Shown: piece after piece, positions 1 to 11,223 of the stretch
Position numbering within the stretch: position 1 is the stretch's first letter
Layout of the letters: each line of letters opens with the position of its first letter
DNA from: Streptomyces sp. BA2
Lineage (GTDB): Bacteria; Actinomycetota; Actinomycetes; Streptomycetales; Streptomycetaceae
Assembly (NCBI RefSeq): GCF_009769735.1
Contig: NZ_WSRO01000002.1
Location: 8,543,001 to 8,607,000 of the forward strand
Length of the DNA stretch: 64,000 nucleotides
Direction of reading: 5' to 3'
Position numbers and translations under genes: made by a program
Notes under the pieces: generated by a model
Seen by the model: only the letters and a program-made list of their open reading frames with translations
What the model was told of the DNA's origin: nothing
The model's database searches: none

Positions 1-924
1 GCGGCCGCCGCGGCCGGCACCGTCGGCAAGGAGATCGCCAAGATCGACGGCGTCGCCGCCGTCACGCCGGCGAACGGCAACAAGTCCGACGACACCGCGA
101 TCTTCAACGTCGTACCGACGACCGGCCCGAGTGACCACAAGACCGAGGGCGTCGTCAAGGAGATCCGCTCGACGGTCGACGGTCTCGGGGACAAGACGGG
201 CTCCGAGGTCCTGGTCACCGGCGCCACCGCCATGACCATCGACTTCTCGCAGACCCTGGACGACGCGCTCCTGCCCTACCTGGGACTCGTCGTCGGCCTG
301 GCCTTCCTGCTCCTGATGCTGGTCTTCCGCTCGGTCCTCGTACCGCTCAAGGCGGCACTCGGCTTCCTCCTGTCGGTGGCCGCCGCGCTCGGCGCCGTCG
401 TCGCGGTCTTCCAGTGGGGCTGGTTCGCCGACATCGTCGGCGTGGACCAACCTGGCCCGATCATGAGCATGATGCCGATCTTCATGATCGGCGTGGTCTT
501 CGGCCTGGCGATGGACTACGAGGTCTTCCTCGTGACGCGCATGCGTGAGGCGTACGTCCACGGGGCGCGCGCCGGCGAGGCCGTCGTCACCGGCTTCACG
601 CACGGCGGACGGGTCGTCGCGGCCGCGGCGGTCATCATGATCAGCGTCTTCTCCGGCTTCATCATGGAGAACGACGACATGATCAAGATGATGGGCTTCG
701 GTCTGGCCATCGCCGTCCTCTTCGACGCCTTCGTCGTCCGCATGGCGATCGTCCCGGCCGTGCTCGCCCTCCTGGGCGACAAGGCCTGGTGGCTGCCGAA
801 GTGGCTCGACCGCGCGCTGCCGAACGTCGACGTGGAGGGCGAGAAGCTGCACAAGCAGCTCGGCGACTACCCCGCGGCACGCGAGGACGACCAGGACCGG
901 GAGCTGGAGTCCGTACGCGGCTGA
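1..924 (+). CDS. MMPL family transporter, C-terminal part (5' end outside window)
   Basis: The gene runs in from upstream; 307 codons are visible in frame 1 to the TGA at 922. The start of the fragment reads as a periplasmic-type loop. It is followed by a run of hydrophobic segments: the DDALLPYLGLVVG region, the LKAALGFLLSVAAALGAVV region, a GVVFGLAMDYEVFLVTRMRE stretch and two more helices. The last of these includes the Asp/Met-rich 'MENDDMIKMMGF' turn. The motif GLAMDYEVFL with following RMREA is the hallmark of TM segments 4-5 of RND/MMPL-type actinobacterial exporters, where the Asp-Tyr pair carries the proton relay. The cytoplasmic tail is short and charged. Such proteins export lipids or drugs across the membrane; the substrate cannot be told from this half. 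Confidence 0.9.
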   Translation, partial: AAAAAGTVGKEIAKIDGVAAVTPANGNKSDDTAIFNVVPTTGPSDHKTEGVVKEIRSTVDGLGDKTGSEVLVTGATAMTIDFSQTLDDALLPYLGLVVGLAFLLLMLVFRSVLVPLKAALGFLLSVAAALGAVVAVFQWGWFADIVGVDQPGPIMSMMPIFMIGVVFGLAMDYEVFLVTRMREAYVHGARAGEAVVTGFTHGGRVVAAAAVIMISVFSGFIMENDDMIKMMGFGLAIAVLFDAFVVRMAIVPAVLALLGDKAWWLPKWLDRALPNVDVEGEKLHKQLGDYPAAREDDQDRELESVRG

Positions 925-952
925 GCACCTGACGCTCCGTGAGGAGTACGCC

Positions 953-990
953 CGTCAGCCCGGTGACCGATCACGGTCACCGGGCTGACG
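953..990 (+). terminator. Strong hairpin after MMPL gene
   Basis: A perfect 16-bp stem (CGTCAGCCCGGTGACC, 953-968) pairs with 975-990 around a 6-nt loop. It lies 29 bp past the MMPL stop and ahead of the convergent DUF3048 gene, so it can end transcription from both sides. There is no U tract, as usual in Streptomyces. Confidence 0.75.
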
Positions 991-1017
991 CCTGTCCTGG
1001 GCGACCGGCCGCCAGGG

Positions 1018-2028
1018 TCAGCGGTCCGCGAAGACCATCCAGACCTGACCGCGGGCGAAGGGCATCCGCTGTCCGTTGGAGAGGGTGAAGGTCGTGCCGC
1101 CCTCGGGGCTCGACCGCTTCCAGCGGGTCTCGTACGCCTTGCCGTCCCGCAGGACGGTCGCCCTGCCGCTGCCGACCGTCTTGATGTACGGAGTCGCCGC
1201 GCCGTTGACGTCCTTGTAGCGCGACGGGGGCATGTCCACGTGCTGGATCACGATCGTCCTCGCCCCGAGCCGCGCCCCTGAGGTGCTGCGGGCCGGGGCC
1301 CCGTCGAAGGACGCGAGCCAGCGGCGCTCCCCGGGCGACCAGCTGAAGGTGTGGCTGGCCGAGGAGTAGCGGACGGTCCGCGCCGTGGCGGGGCTGCCGC
1401 CGGCCGGGGCCGGGCCGAAGCGGAAGCCGATGTCGGCGGCCTGGTCGGCCTTCGGGGCCGAGCGCAGCACGGACTGGGGGCGGACGAAGAGATTGTGCGG
1501 GGCGGGGCGGCTGCCGTCGCGGAAGTAGGCGCCCGGGAGGCGGCCGGGCGAGCGGACGTACAGCGGGGACCGGTTGAGCATCTTGTTGAGCGAGCTGCGC
1601 ACCCCCGAGTAGGCCAGGGCCGGGCGGCCGAACTGCCGCAGCAGCTCGACGTCGGACTCCCGCGCGCTGCGCACCGGGCCGACAGCCTCCGGCAGACGGC
1701 TCGAATACACACCCATCAGCCGGCTCATGCCGCCCTCGACCTTCTCCACGTAGACGATGTCCGCCTGCGCGAGACCGGTGTGCGGCCGGGCCATGCGGGC
1801 GTTGTCGAGCTTCACCGCGAGGACCGGCCCCTGATCCGCCTTCTTCCCGGTGAAGGGCGACCGTTCCAGGGGCGGGGCCCCGGTGTCCGCCGGTGCGCTC
1901 TCGTGGGCGGCACCCATGGTGAGCGCGCCCACGGCGACGGTGGCGAGAAGGCGTGTGCCGACGCGGGTACGGCGGCGGGCCCGGCTCCCTGATCCGGCCT
2001 GATCCACACGAGAGGCCCTAGCTGTCAT
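1018..2028 (-). CDS. DUF3048 domain-containing exported protein (YerB-like)
   Basis: A 336-residue protein read from ATG at 2028, preceded by GGAGAACCGCG as ribosome site; an in-frame ATG at 2172 would add 48 residues but lacks one. The N-terminus is basic (RARRRTRVGTR) followed by LLATVAVGALTMGAA, a signal peptide. The rest matches the DUF3048 N- and C-terminal domains: 'VLAVKLDNARMARPHTGLAQADIVYVEKVEGG', then 'RLMGVYSS...VGPVRSARESDVELL', and a C-terminal part ending 'MPFARGQVWMVF'. The family is secreted or lipoprotein-like in Gram-positives and has no established biochemical activity. No lipobox Cys is visible here, so release or membrane anchoring by the signal peptide is inferred. Confidence 0.85.
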   Translation of the reverse strand: MTARASRVDQAGSGSRARRRTRVGTRLLATVAVGALTMGAAHESAPADTGAPPLERSPFTGKKADQGPVLAVKLDNARMARPHTGLAQADIVYVEKVEGGMSRLMGVYSSRLPEAVGPVRSARESDVELLRQFGRPALAYSGVRSSLNKMLNRSPLYVRSPGRLPGAYFRDGSRPAPHNLFVRPQSVLRSAPKADQAADIGFRFGPAPAGGSPATARTVRYSSASHTFSWSPGERRWLASFDGAPARSTSGARLGARTIVIQHVDMPPSRYKDVNGAATPYIKTVGSGRATVLRDGKAYETRWKRSSPEGGTTFTLSNGQRMPFARGQVWMVFADR

Positions 2029-2204
2029 CGCGGTTCTCCGTTCGTCCCCGAACGCGCGGTTGGGGGACCAGTTCGTTCCTGGCAGTGGCAGCCGCAGTCC
2101 TTCCTCCGCCGCGCGGGCGGTGAACCCGGTTAGGGCCATACAGGCGTCAGGACTCACCGCAGCGGCGTACACGCCGGACCCTCCCGCGGGCCCGGCGCGC
2201 TCCT

Positions 2205-2232
2205 TAGGGCCTGTCCGATGGGTCAGGCCCTA
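2205..2232. terminator. Hairpin between protease and DUF3048 genes
   Basis: TAGGGCCTG at 2205-2213 pairs perfectly with CAGGCCCTA at 2224-2232 (9-bp stem, 10-nt loop). It lies just past the protease stop codon at 2240, so it probably terminates that leftward gene ahead of the DUF3048 promoter. Confidence 0.55.
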
Positions 2233-2239
2233 GTAGCCG

Positions 2240-3385
2240 TCAGGCGGTGTGCAGGGTCAGGCCGTAGCGCCCGAGGATCTCGTTGACCGGCTGGTGCCAG
2301 GTCTGGCCGCCGCCGCTGCAGTTGCCCCAGCCGCCGGAGGTGACGCCCTGGGCCTGGTCGCCGCTGATGAACGAGCCGCCGGAGTCGCCCGGTTCCGCGC
2401 AGACGCTCGTCTTGGTCATCTGGTGGACGGCGCCCTGGCTGTAGTTGACGGTCTCGTTCTTGGCGAGCACGGTGCCGCAGTGCCAGTGCGTGGTGGAGCC
2501 GGAGCGGCAGACCGACGCTCCCACGGGCGCCTCGGCCGAACCGCGGACGAGCTGGTCGGGGACGGTGCCCCAGCCGAGCACCACGGGGACGGTCCACCAG
2601 CCGTTGCCCACGCTGACGTACGCGTAGTCGTCACCGGGGAACGAGGAGCCCTGGAAGCTGCCGATGTTCGAGCCGTCCCAGCCGCGCACCCCGGCTCCGG
2701 CCCGCCCGCAGTGGCCCGCCGTGACGAAGCCGCCGTGCACCGAGAAGCCGATGGAACAGCGGACGTTGCCGGTGTAGTAGGGGTCGCCGCCCACGGTGCC
2801 CGCGGCGAAGGTGCTCGGTGCCTTGCCGACGGTCTCGACCTTGACGGGGCCCGCCTTCCGGGCGCGGTCGACGAAGCGTCGGACATCGTTGTCGTCCTTC
2901 TGAGCGGCGACGACGTTCACCACGATGGTGTTGCCGCGCGGCGCCACGTGCCAGCTGCTGACGCCCTTGGGCGCGGACAGGGAGTCGATGCGCTCCTTGG
3001 CGGCGTCCAGTTCCTTCGCGCTGTGGCGGACCACGCGGACGGTCGCGCCGGTCGCGCGCAGGGCGGCGGTCCTGCCCGCGCTCGTGGTGGCGACGGTCAG
3101 CTTCGCGGTGTCCGCGTCGTACCAGGATCCGGCGTACGTGGATCCGGCCGCCCGCTGCGCCGCGCGGTCGACGCGGATCGCGGTCTTCTCGGCGGCGAGA
3201 CGGGCGCGCGCCTGGCTCGCGGTGAGTCCGAGGTCGTCCTGCAGGGCAGTGAGCATGCCCGCGGAGGCCGGGGGAGCGGAGGGTGCGGGGGCGGCTCCGG
3301 CGGTGGAAGTGAGCGAGGCGCTCGCCCACGTGCCGACCAGGAGTAAGGAGGAGAAGGCGATGCGGACTCCGGTTCTGCGTCTCAT
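2240..3385 (-). CDS. Secreted S1-family serine protease with alpha-lytic-type propeptide (streptogrisin-like)
   Basis: A 381-residue preproenzyme from ATG 3385 (upstream AGAAAGGGC as ribosome site). A signal peptide (MRRRTGVRIAFSSLLLVGTW, cleaved near TSTAGA-AP) is followed by a propeptide of about 150 residues. The propeptide contains the repeated AKLTVATT and IVVNVVA strands seen in alpha-lytic protease pro-domains. The mature chymotrypsin fold carries the triad: His225 in TAGHCG, Asp in DDYAYVS and Ser335 in PGDSGGS. Four Cys pairs fit disulfides. Extracellular protein degradation is the expected role. A 14-bp palindrome sits 49-62 bp upstream of the start and may be a LacI-type operator. 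The gene stands alone, divergent from the UvrA-like gene. Confidence 0.93.
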   Translation of the reverse strand: MRRRTGVRIAFSSLLLVGTWASASLTSTAGAAPAPSAPPASAGMLTALQDDLGLTASQARARLAAEKTAIRVDRAAQRAAGSTYAGSWYDADTAKLTVATTSAGRTAALRATGATVRVVRHSAKELDAAKERIDSLSAPKGVSSWHVAPRGNTIVVNVVAAQKDDNDVRRFVDRARKAGPVKVETVGKAPSTFAAGTVGGDPYYTGNVRCSIGFSVHGGFVTAGHCGRAGAGVRGWDGSNIGSFQGSSFPGDDYAYVSVGNGWWTVPVVLGWGTVPDQLVRGSAEAPVGASVCRSGSTTHWHCGTVLAKNETVNYSQGAVHQMTKTSVCAEPGDSGGSFISGDQAQGVTSGGWGNCSGGGQTWHQPVNEILGRYGLTLHTA

Positions 3386-3433
3386 GGCTGTGCCCTTTCT
3401 GTCGTTCCATCGGGGTGGGGAGGAACAGGGTGA

Positions 3434-3447
3434 TGAGAGCGCTCTCA
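3434..3447. promoter_or_regulatory. Perfect palindrome TGAGAGCGCTCTCA upstream of protease
   Basis: This 14-bp perfect palindrome resembles the CebR/LacI-family box of Streptomyces (TGGGAGCGCTCCCA) at 12 of 14 positions, with the GAGCGCTC core identical. It lies 49 bp upstream of the protease ATG, in the promoter zone. It is an inferred operator; the regulator is not in the window. Confidence 0.5.
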
Positions 3448-3602
3448 CGATGAGTTCAGGCGGAGCATAAGAGTGGTCTGGCGGTCATGTCCATACCAAC
3501 TGAGCGTTCCCGAGCGGCCATTGGAGCCGGAAATTCCTGCGCGACGAAGACTGGGTACGGTGTACGCTTTTCCTTCCGCCCGGTTCAGGCCAAGGAGCAT
3601 CA

Positions 3603-5867
<2,265 letters not shown>

Positions 5868-5927
5868 GGCCAGGTCGGCGGCACAAGCCGATCGTGCTCG
5901 GGCCCGGTGTCCGCGTAGGGTGCGTGA

Positions 5928-7889
5928 ATGAGCATGCTGGATGACGCCCGCGCGGGCATGAACCCTGAGATCCGGCCGCAGGACGACCTGTTCGGCCACG
6001 TCAACGGTCACTGGCTGGAGGACGAGCCGATCCCCGAGGATCGCTCAAGCTGGGGCCCCTTTGTGCAGTTGGTCGACACGGCCGAGGAACAAGTGCAGGT
6101 GATCATCCAGGACCTCGCGTCGGCCGCCTCGGCCGGCGCCGTCCCGGATGACGCGCGCAAGATCGCCACGCTGTACGCCTCCTTCATGGACGAGGAGGCG
6201 ATCGCCGCCCGCGGGCTCGCTCCGGCGCAGCCCCTGATCGACGAGGTCGCGGGGTTGCGGGACACCCGGGAGCTCGCGGCGTTCCTCGGCCGCTTCGAGC
6301 GGACCGGCGGCTCCGGTCTCTTCGGTTCCTACATCGACTCGGACGACCGCGACTCCGACCGCTACCTCTTCAACATCCTCCAGGGCGGGCTCGGCCTGCC
6401 CGACGAGTCGTACTACCGCGAAGAGAAGTTCGCCGAGATCCGCGAGAAGTACGTCGCCCACCTCACCGAGCTGCTCACGCTCGGGCAGCACGCCTCGCCC
6501 GCCGAGGCCGCGCAGGCGGTCCTCGCCCTGGAGACCCGTCTCGCCGCAGGACACTGGGAGCGGGCCGAGACGCGTGACGTACAGAAGACCTACAACCTCA
6601 CCACCCTGGACGAACTGACCGCCCTGGCACCGGAGTTCGACTGGCGCGGCTACGCCGAGGGGCTCGGCGGCTCGGAGGCCACCATCGCCGAGACGTGCGT
6701 CCGCCAGCCGTCCTACCTCAGCCACCTGTCCGCGGTCCTCGCCGAGGTGCCGATCGAGCAGTGGCGGGACTGGACGCTGGTCCGCGTCCTTCGCTCCTGC
6801 GCGCCGTACCTCACGGACGCGTTCGTCCGGAACAACTTCGAGTTCTACGGCCGCACCCTCAACGGCACCCCGGAGCTGCGCGCCCGGTGGAAGCGGGCGG
6901 TCGCCTTCGTCGAGGGCTCCATCGGTGAGGCCGTCGGCAAGGAGTACGTGGCGCGGCACTTCCCGCCGAGCTCCAAGGCGATGATGGACGACCTCGTCGC
7001 CAACCTCCTGGAGGCCTACCGCCAGTCGATCGCCCGTCTTGACTGGATGACGGACGAGACGAAGGAGCGCGCCTACGAGAAGCTCGCCACGTTCCGCCCC
7101 AAGATCGGCTACCCCGACACCTTCCGGGACTACTCGGCCCTGGAGGTCTCCAGCGACGACCTGCTCGGCAACGCGCACGCGGCGGCCGCCTTCGAGTCCG
7201 ACCGGCAGCTCGCCAAGATCGGCGCCCCGGTCGACCGCGACGAGTGGTTCATGCTGCCGCAGACGGTCAACGCGTACTACAACCCGGGCACCAACGAGAT
7301 CTGCTTCCCGGCGGGCATCCTGCAGAAGCCGTTCTTCTCTCCCGACGCCGACCCCGCCGAGAACTACGGCGGCATCGGCTCGGTCATCGGCCACGAGATC
7401 GGCCACGGCTTCGACGACCAGGGCGCGCAGTACGACGGCGCGGGCAACCTCAACGACTGGTGGACGGCGGCCGACAAGACCGCGTTCGAGGCGAAGTCGA
7501 AGGCGCTGGTCAAGCAGTACGACGCGTTCTCGCCCCGGAACCTCCCCGGCGAGTTCGTCAACGGCTCGCTGACGGTGGGCGAGAACATCGGCGACCTGGG
7601 CGGCCTGACCATCGGGCACACGGCGTACAAGATCGCGCTCAATGGCGACCCCGTGCCCACGAGCGACGGCATGACCGGCTCGCAGCGGCTGTTCATGAAC
7701 TGGGCCTACTGCTGGCGCACCAAGCGCCGCAAGGAGCAGGAGCAGCAGTACCTCACCATCGACCCGCACTCGCCGCCGGAGTTCCGGGCCAACATCGTCC
7801 GTAACCTCGACGAGTTCCACGAGGCGTTCGGGACGGCGGACGGTGACGGCCTCTGGCTGGACCAGGCGGAGCGCGTCAGGATCTGGTGA
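5928..7889 (+). CDS. M13 (neprilysin-type) zinc metallopeptidase
   Basis: A 653-residue protein. The zinc site HEIGH (residues 489-493) is followed by GFDDQGAQYDGAGN. The third ligand Glu lies in ENIGDLGG (Glu552), with Asp556 as the supporting residue. The NAYYNPGTNEICFPAGIL stretch that forms the substrate cleft is intact, as is the C-terminal VRNLDEFHEAFG. No signal peptide or membrane anchor is visible, which is usual for actinobacterial members and suggests a cytoplasmic or cell-associated oligopeptidase. The start ATG 5928 has only a weak AGGGTG site; a second ATG two codons later is equally possible. It is followed by a strong hairpin, so it is transcribed alone. Confidence 0.93.
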   Translation: MSMLDDARAGMNPEIRPQDDLFGHVNGHWLEDEPIPEDRSSWGPFVQLVDTAEEQVQVIIQDLASAASAGAVPDDARKIATLYASFMDEEAIAARGLAPAQPLIDEVAGLRDTRELAAFLGRFERTGGSGLFGSYIDSDDRDSDRYLFNILQGGLGLPDESYYREEKFAEIREKYVAHLTELLTLGQHASPAEAAQAVLALETRLAAGHWERAETRDVQKTYNLTTLDELTALAPEFDWRGYAEGLGGSEATIAETCVRQPSYLSHLSAVLAEVPIEQWRDWTLVRVLRSCAPYLTDAFVRNNFEFYGRTLNGTPELRARWKRAVAFVEGSIGEAVGKEYVARHFPPSSKAMMDDLVANLLEAYRQSIARLDWMTDETKERAYEKLATFRPKIGYPDTFRDYSALEVSSDDLLGNAHAAAAFESDRQLAKIGAPVDRDEWFMLPQTVNAYYNPGTNEICFPAGILQKPFFSPDADPAENYGGIGSVIGHEIGHGFDDQGAQYDGAGNLNDWWTAADKTAFEAKSKALVKQYDAFSPRNLPGEFVNGSLTVGENIGDLGGLTIGHTAYKIALNGDPVPTSDGMTGSQRLFMNWAYCWRTKRRKEQEQQYLTIDPHSPPEFRANIVRNLDEFHEAFGTADGDGLWLDQAERVRIW

Positions 7890-7895
7890 ACTCCC

Positions 7896-7925
7896 GGTGG
7901 CCGCGGCGCTGTTGCCGCGGCCACC
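7896..7925 (+). terminator. Hairpin after M13 peptidase
   Basis: GGTGGCCGCGG (7896-7906) pairs perfectly with CCGCGGCCACC (7915-7925) around an 8-nt loop, 6 bp past the stop codon. Confidence 0.75.
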
Positions 7926-7959
7926 GCCCCCACGTCGATCGTGGATCCTGACAGAAGCA

Positions 7960-7988
7960 TTGACGTGCCCTTGCCACACTCCTAGTTT
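7960..7988 (+). promoter_or_regulatory. HrdB-type promoter for GH127 gene
   Basis: TTGACG (7960-7965), a 17-bp spacer and TAGTTT (7983-7988) match a vegetative sigma promoter. It lies just after the M13 terminator and about 60 bp before the GH127 ATG. An imperfect inverted repeat, GGTCGGTT (7991-7998) and AACCGATC (8027-8034), overlaps the predicted transcript start and could be an operator. Confidence 0.6.
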
Positions 7989-8049
7989 TTGGTCGGTTAC
8001 CCGAACTGCGTCCGAGATTTCGAACGAACCGATCAGGGATGAGGCACCC

Positions 8050-10857
8050 ATGGCCCCCGCCCCCACGCCCGCCAGACGAGCAGTCCTCCGTGCCGCGGTT
8101 CTCGCGGCGGCGATACCGGTGATCCCGTCGCTCGCCGCAAGCAGGGCGGGCGCGGCTCCGCGATCCGTGGTTCCTGCGAGTGCGCGGCCGTTCGCGCTCA
8201 AGGACGTGGCCCTGGGCAAGGGACTCTTCGCCGCCAAGCGCGCCCTGATGCTCGACCACGGCCGGGGCTACGACGTGGACCGGCTCCTTCAGGTGTTCCG
8301 CGCCAACGCGGGGCTCTCCACGCGCGGCGCGGTGGCCCCCGGCGGCTGGGAAGGGCTCGACGGCGAGGCGAACGGGAATCTCCGCGGCCACTACACCGGC
8401 CACTTCCTCACCATGCTGTCCCAGGCCTACGGCAGTACGGGCGAGAAGGCGTACGCCGACAGGATCCGCTCGATGATCGGGGCGCTGACGGAGGTCCGGG
8501 AAGCGCTCCGCCACGACCCGAACGTCCTCAGCGTCTCCGGCAGGTTCGGCACGGCGGCGGAGAACGTCCGCGGTTCCCACCAGTACGTCGATCTCCCGTC
8601 CGGAGTCCTCGGCGACGCCACGGACCTGACCCTCTCGGCCTGGGTGAAGCCCGCCCACGACGCCGACTGGACCCGGATCCTCGACTGCGGCCACGACACG
8701 AGCCGATACCTCTACCTGGCCGCCCGCAACGCGGACGGAGTCCCGCGCTTCGCGCTCACCTCCGACGGGCCGGGCGGCGAGCAGGGCATCAACGGCACCG
8801 AGCCGCTGGCCCTGAACGAGTGGAACCACGTGGCGGTGACGATCGCGGGCTCCACCGGCACGCTCTACGTCAACGGCACCGCGGTCGCCGCGAACACCGC
8901 GATGACCCTCGATCCCGCCGCACTCGGCCCCCTGAAGAACAACTGGCTCGGCCGCTCCAACTTCGCGGCCGACCCCGTCTTCGCCGGCGCGTTCGACGAG
9001 GTCAACGTCTGGTCGCGGGCGCTGACCGCCGGTGAGATCGCCGGACTGCAGGACGAGCCCGCCGCCGACTCACCCGCTGGAGCGGGGGACTTGGCGTCGT
9101 ACGCCTTCGACGAGACAAGCGGCGCCTCCTTCGCCGACCGGTCCGGCCGCGGCCGGCACGCCACCCTGCGCCGCACCTGGGGCGGGCCGAGCCACCCCGG
9201 GTTCCTCGCGGCCTACCCGGAGACGCAGTTCATCACCCTGGAGTCGATGACCCGAGGCGACTACACCGTGGTGTGGGCGCCCTACTACACCGCGCACAAG
9301 ATCCTGCGCGGTGTCCTCGACGCCTATCTCCACACGGACGACAGCCGGGCGTTCGACCTCGCCTCGGGCATGTGCGACTGGATGTACGCCCGCCTGTCCG
9401 CACTGCCGCGTACCACCCTGCAGCGCATGTGGGGCATCTTCTCCAGCGGAGAGTTCGGCGGCATCGTCGAGGCCATCTGCGACCTGTACGCCATCACCGG
9501 CAAGGCCGAACACCTGGCCCTGGCCCGCCTCTTCGACCTCGACAAGCTCATCGACGCGTGCGCCGCGGGCGACGACACCCTCGACGGGCTCCACGCCAAC
9601 CAGCACATCCCCATCTTCACGGGACTGCTCCGGCTGTACGACGAGACGGGCTCACGGCGCTACCTCACCGCAGCGAAGAACTTCTGGGGCATGGTCGTGC
9701 CGACCCGCATGTACGGCATCGGCGGCACCAGTACCGGCGAGTTCTGGAAGGCGCCCGGTGTCATCGCCGGAACGCTCGGCGACACCACCGCCGAGACCTG
9801 CTGCGCGTACAACCTGCTCAAGCTGAGCCGGTCGCTGTTCCTCCACGAGCAGGACCCCGCGTACATGGACTACTACGAACGGGCCCTGTACAACCAGGTC
9901 CTCGGTTCGAAGCAGGACAAGGCCGACGCGGAGAAGCCGCTCGTCACCTACTTCATCGGCCTGACGCCCGGCCATGTGCGCGACTACACGCCCAAGGCGG
10001 GCACGACCTGCTGCGAGGGCACGGGCATGGAGAGCGCCACCAAATACCAGGACTCCGTCTACTTCCGGAAGGCCGACGACTCCGCCCTGTACGTGAACCT
10101 CTACAGTCCCTCCACTCTGACCTGGAAGGACAAGGGCGTCACGGTCACACAGACCACCGACTACCCGAGGGAACAGGGCACCACGCTCACCGTCCGGGGC
10201 TCCACCGCCGCCTTCGACCTGCGGCTGCGCGTGCCCGCCTGGGCGGGGAGCGGGTTCGCCGTGACCGTCAACGGCAGGAAGGCGAAGGGCGATCCGGTTC
10301 CGGGGGCCTACTTCTCCGTGTCGCGGACTTGGCGTGACGGGGACACCGTCCGGGTCTCGATCCCCTTCCGGCTGCGGGTGGAGAAGACCCTCGACAAGCC
10401 GGACGTCCAGGCCCTGTTCTACGGACCGGTCCATCTCGTGGCCCGCGGCAGTGCGAAGACCTACCTCCGCTTCGCCCTCCACCGCAACACCGCACTCTCC
10501 GGCGACCTGCTGCCCACCCTCACGCCGGTCGACGGTGAACCGCTGCACTACACGCTCGACGGCGTCCGCCTCGCACCCTTCCACGAAGGCACTCAGGACC
10601 CGACCCACGCCTATTTCCAGCGGGTCGAACCCAAGATGGTCTTCGGCACGACCGACTCGGGCGTCGCCAACCCGGCACGGCCCGACGGCACGACGCTCCT
10701 TGACGAGATCTGGTCGGCCGCCCCCTTCAGGAACAAGACCGCGCTCGTCAATCACGTCCGGACCGTCGTGGACATTTGGGTCGGGGGAGGACGCCTGAGC
10801 GCGGCGGACGGCAAGAAGGTGGTGAGTACGGCGAAGAGCGCGACGTACGTGCCGTAG
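8050..10857 (+). CDS. Secreted GH127-type beta-L-arabinofuranosidase with inserted LamG domain
   Basis: A 935-residue enzyme from ATG 8050; the open frame continues upstream, but the signal peptide fixes the start. It opens with a Tat-like leader (PARRAVLRAAVLAAAIPVIP) cut near ASRAGA-AP. The GH127 (DUF1680) fold begins at about residue 55 (LGKGLFAAKRALMLDHGR). It is interrupted at residues 178-335 by a LamG/jellyroll carbohydrate-binding domain (LTLSAWVKP to FDEVNVWSRALTAGEIAGL) and resumes at YPETQFITLESM. The expected zinc and nucleophile residues are present: Glu582 and Cys584 in AETCC, and Cys654-Cys655 in TTCCEGTG. It probably trims beta-L-arabinofuranose from plant hydroxyproline-rich glycans outside the cell. 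The family also holds other specificities. Confidence 0.88.
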   Translation: MAPAPTPARRAVLRAAVLAAAIPVIPSLAASRAGAAPRSVVPASARPFALKDVALGKGLFAAKRALMLDHGRGYDVDRLLQVFRANAGLSTRGAVAPGGWEGLDGEANGNLRGHYTGHFLTMLSQAYGSTGEKAYADRIRSMIGALTEVREALRHDPNVLSVSGRFGTAAENVRGSHQYVDLPSGVLGDATDLTLSAWVKPAHDADWTRILDCGHDTSRYLYLAARNADGVPRFALTSDGPGGEQGINGTEPLALNEWNHVAVTIAGSTGTLYVNGTAVAANTAMTLDPAALGPLKNNWLGRSNFAADPVFAGAFDEVNVWSRALTAGEIAGLQDEPAADSPAGAGDLASYAFDETSGASFADRSGRGRHATLRRTWGGPSHPGFLAAYPETQFITLESMTRGDYTVVWAPYYTAHKILRGVLDAYLHTDDSRAFDLASGMCDWMYARLSALPRTTLQRMWGIFSSGEFGGIVEAICDLYAITGKAEHLALARLFDLDKLIDACAAGDDTLDGLHANQHIPIFTGLLRLYDETGSRRYLTAAKNFWGMVVPTRMYGIGGTSTGEFWKAPGVIAGTLGDTTAETCCAYNLLKLSRSLFLHEQDPAYMDYYERALYNQVLGSKQDKADAEKPLVTYFIGLTPGHVRDYTPKAGTTCCEGTGMESATKYQDSVYFRKADDSALYVNLYSPSTLTWKDKGVTVTQTTDYPREQGTTLTVRGSTAAFDLRLRVPAWAGSGFAVTVNGRKAKGDPVPGAYFSVSRTWRDGDTVRVSIPFRLRVEKTLDKPDVQALFYGPVHLVARGSAKTYLRFALHRNTALSGDLLPTLTPVDGEPLHYTLDGVRLAPFHEGTQDPTHAYFQRVEPKMVFGTTDSGVANPARPDGTTLLDEIWSAAPFRNKTALVNHVRTVVDIWVGGGRLSAADGKKVVSTAKSATYVP

Positions 10858-11061
10858 GCGAGGGCGGCGAGCCGGCTCGACCCGGGGGAGCGGAACAGAA
10901 GGCGTGGTCCGGCGGTTGACCCTGACGGAGACCGACGGCGAGGTGCGTACGGCGATGTGAGCCCGGCCATGATCCACGGGCATTGCGCACGGCTACGACC
11001 TCACGTAACGTCCGAGCAGGTTACGAGTGCCAGCGTCAAACCCTGGGTGGAGGTGACGGAC
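10858..11061. other. Intergenic region upstream of sulfur leader peptide
   Basis: No gene is seen. It holds an inverted repeat CGTAAC-N10-GTTACG (11004-11025), 37 bp before the leader-peptide start. This could be an operator or overlap the promoter. No clear -35/-10 pair was recognised. Confidence 0.4.
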
Positions 11062-11187
11062 GTGCCACAGGTGCCGCCCGTGCCCGCCCCGCGCGTCCTC
11101 GTGATCGCCCCGAGCCGCCAGGTGCATCTGTACTCCCGGCCGCACATCGACCTGCAGCGCGTCGCCGGCGCCCTCTGTCGTTCCTGA
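11062..11187 (+). CDS. Putative cysteine-attenuator leader peptide
   Basis: A 41-residue peptide from GTG 11062 with an excellent GGAGG 8 bp upstream. Its C-terminus reads LYSRPHIDLQRVAGALCRS. The RxHIDLxRVxxALC ending is the signature of the short Streptomyces leader peptides found ahead of sulfur-assimilation operons. There a Cys codon next to the stop lets ribosome stalling sense cysteine supply. The gene lies 78 bp upstream of three LLM monooxygenases of organosulfur type, which fits. The single Cys codon is third from last (Cys-Arg-Ser-stop). A small hairpin follows at 11208-11223. The attenuation mechanism is inferred, not shown. Confidence 0.72.
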   Translation: MPQVPPVPAPRVLVIAPSRQVHLYSRPHIDLQRVAGALCRS

Positions 11188-11207
11188 CCCGTCACCCCGC
11201 CGCCGCA

Positions 11208-11223
11208 CCCTCGAAGCCGAGGG
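11208..11223 (+). promoter_or_regulatory. Small hairpin between leader peptide and LLM operon
   Basis: CCCTCG-AAGC-CGAGGG is a 6-bp stem starting 21 bp after the leader stop codon and 26 bp before the SD of the first monooxygenase. Its position suits a switch coupled to leader translation, but it is weak on its own. Confidence 0.35.
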
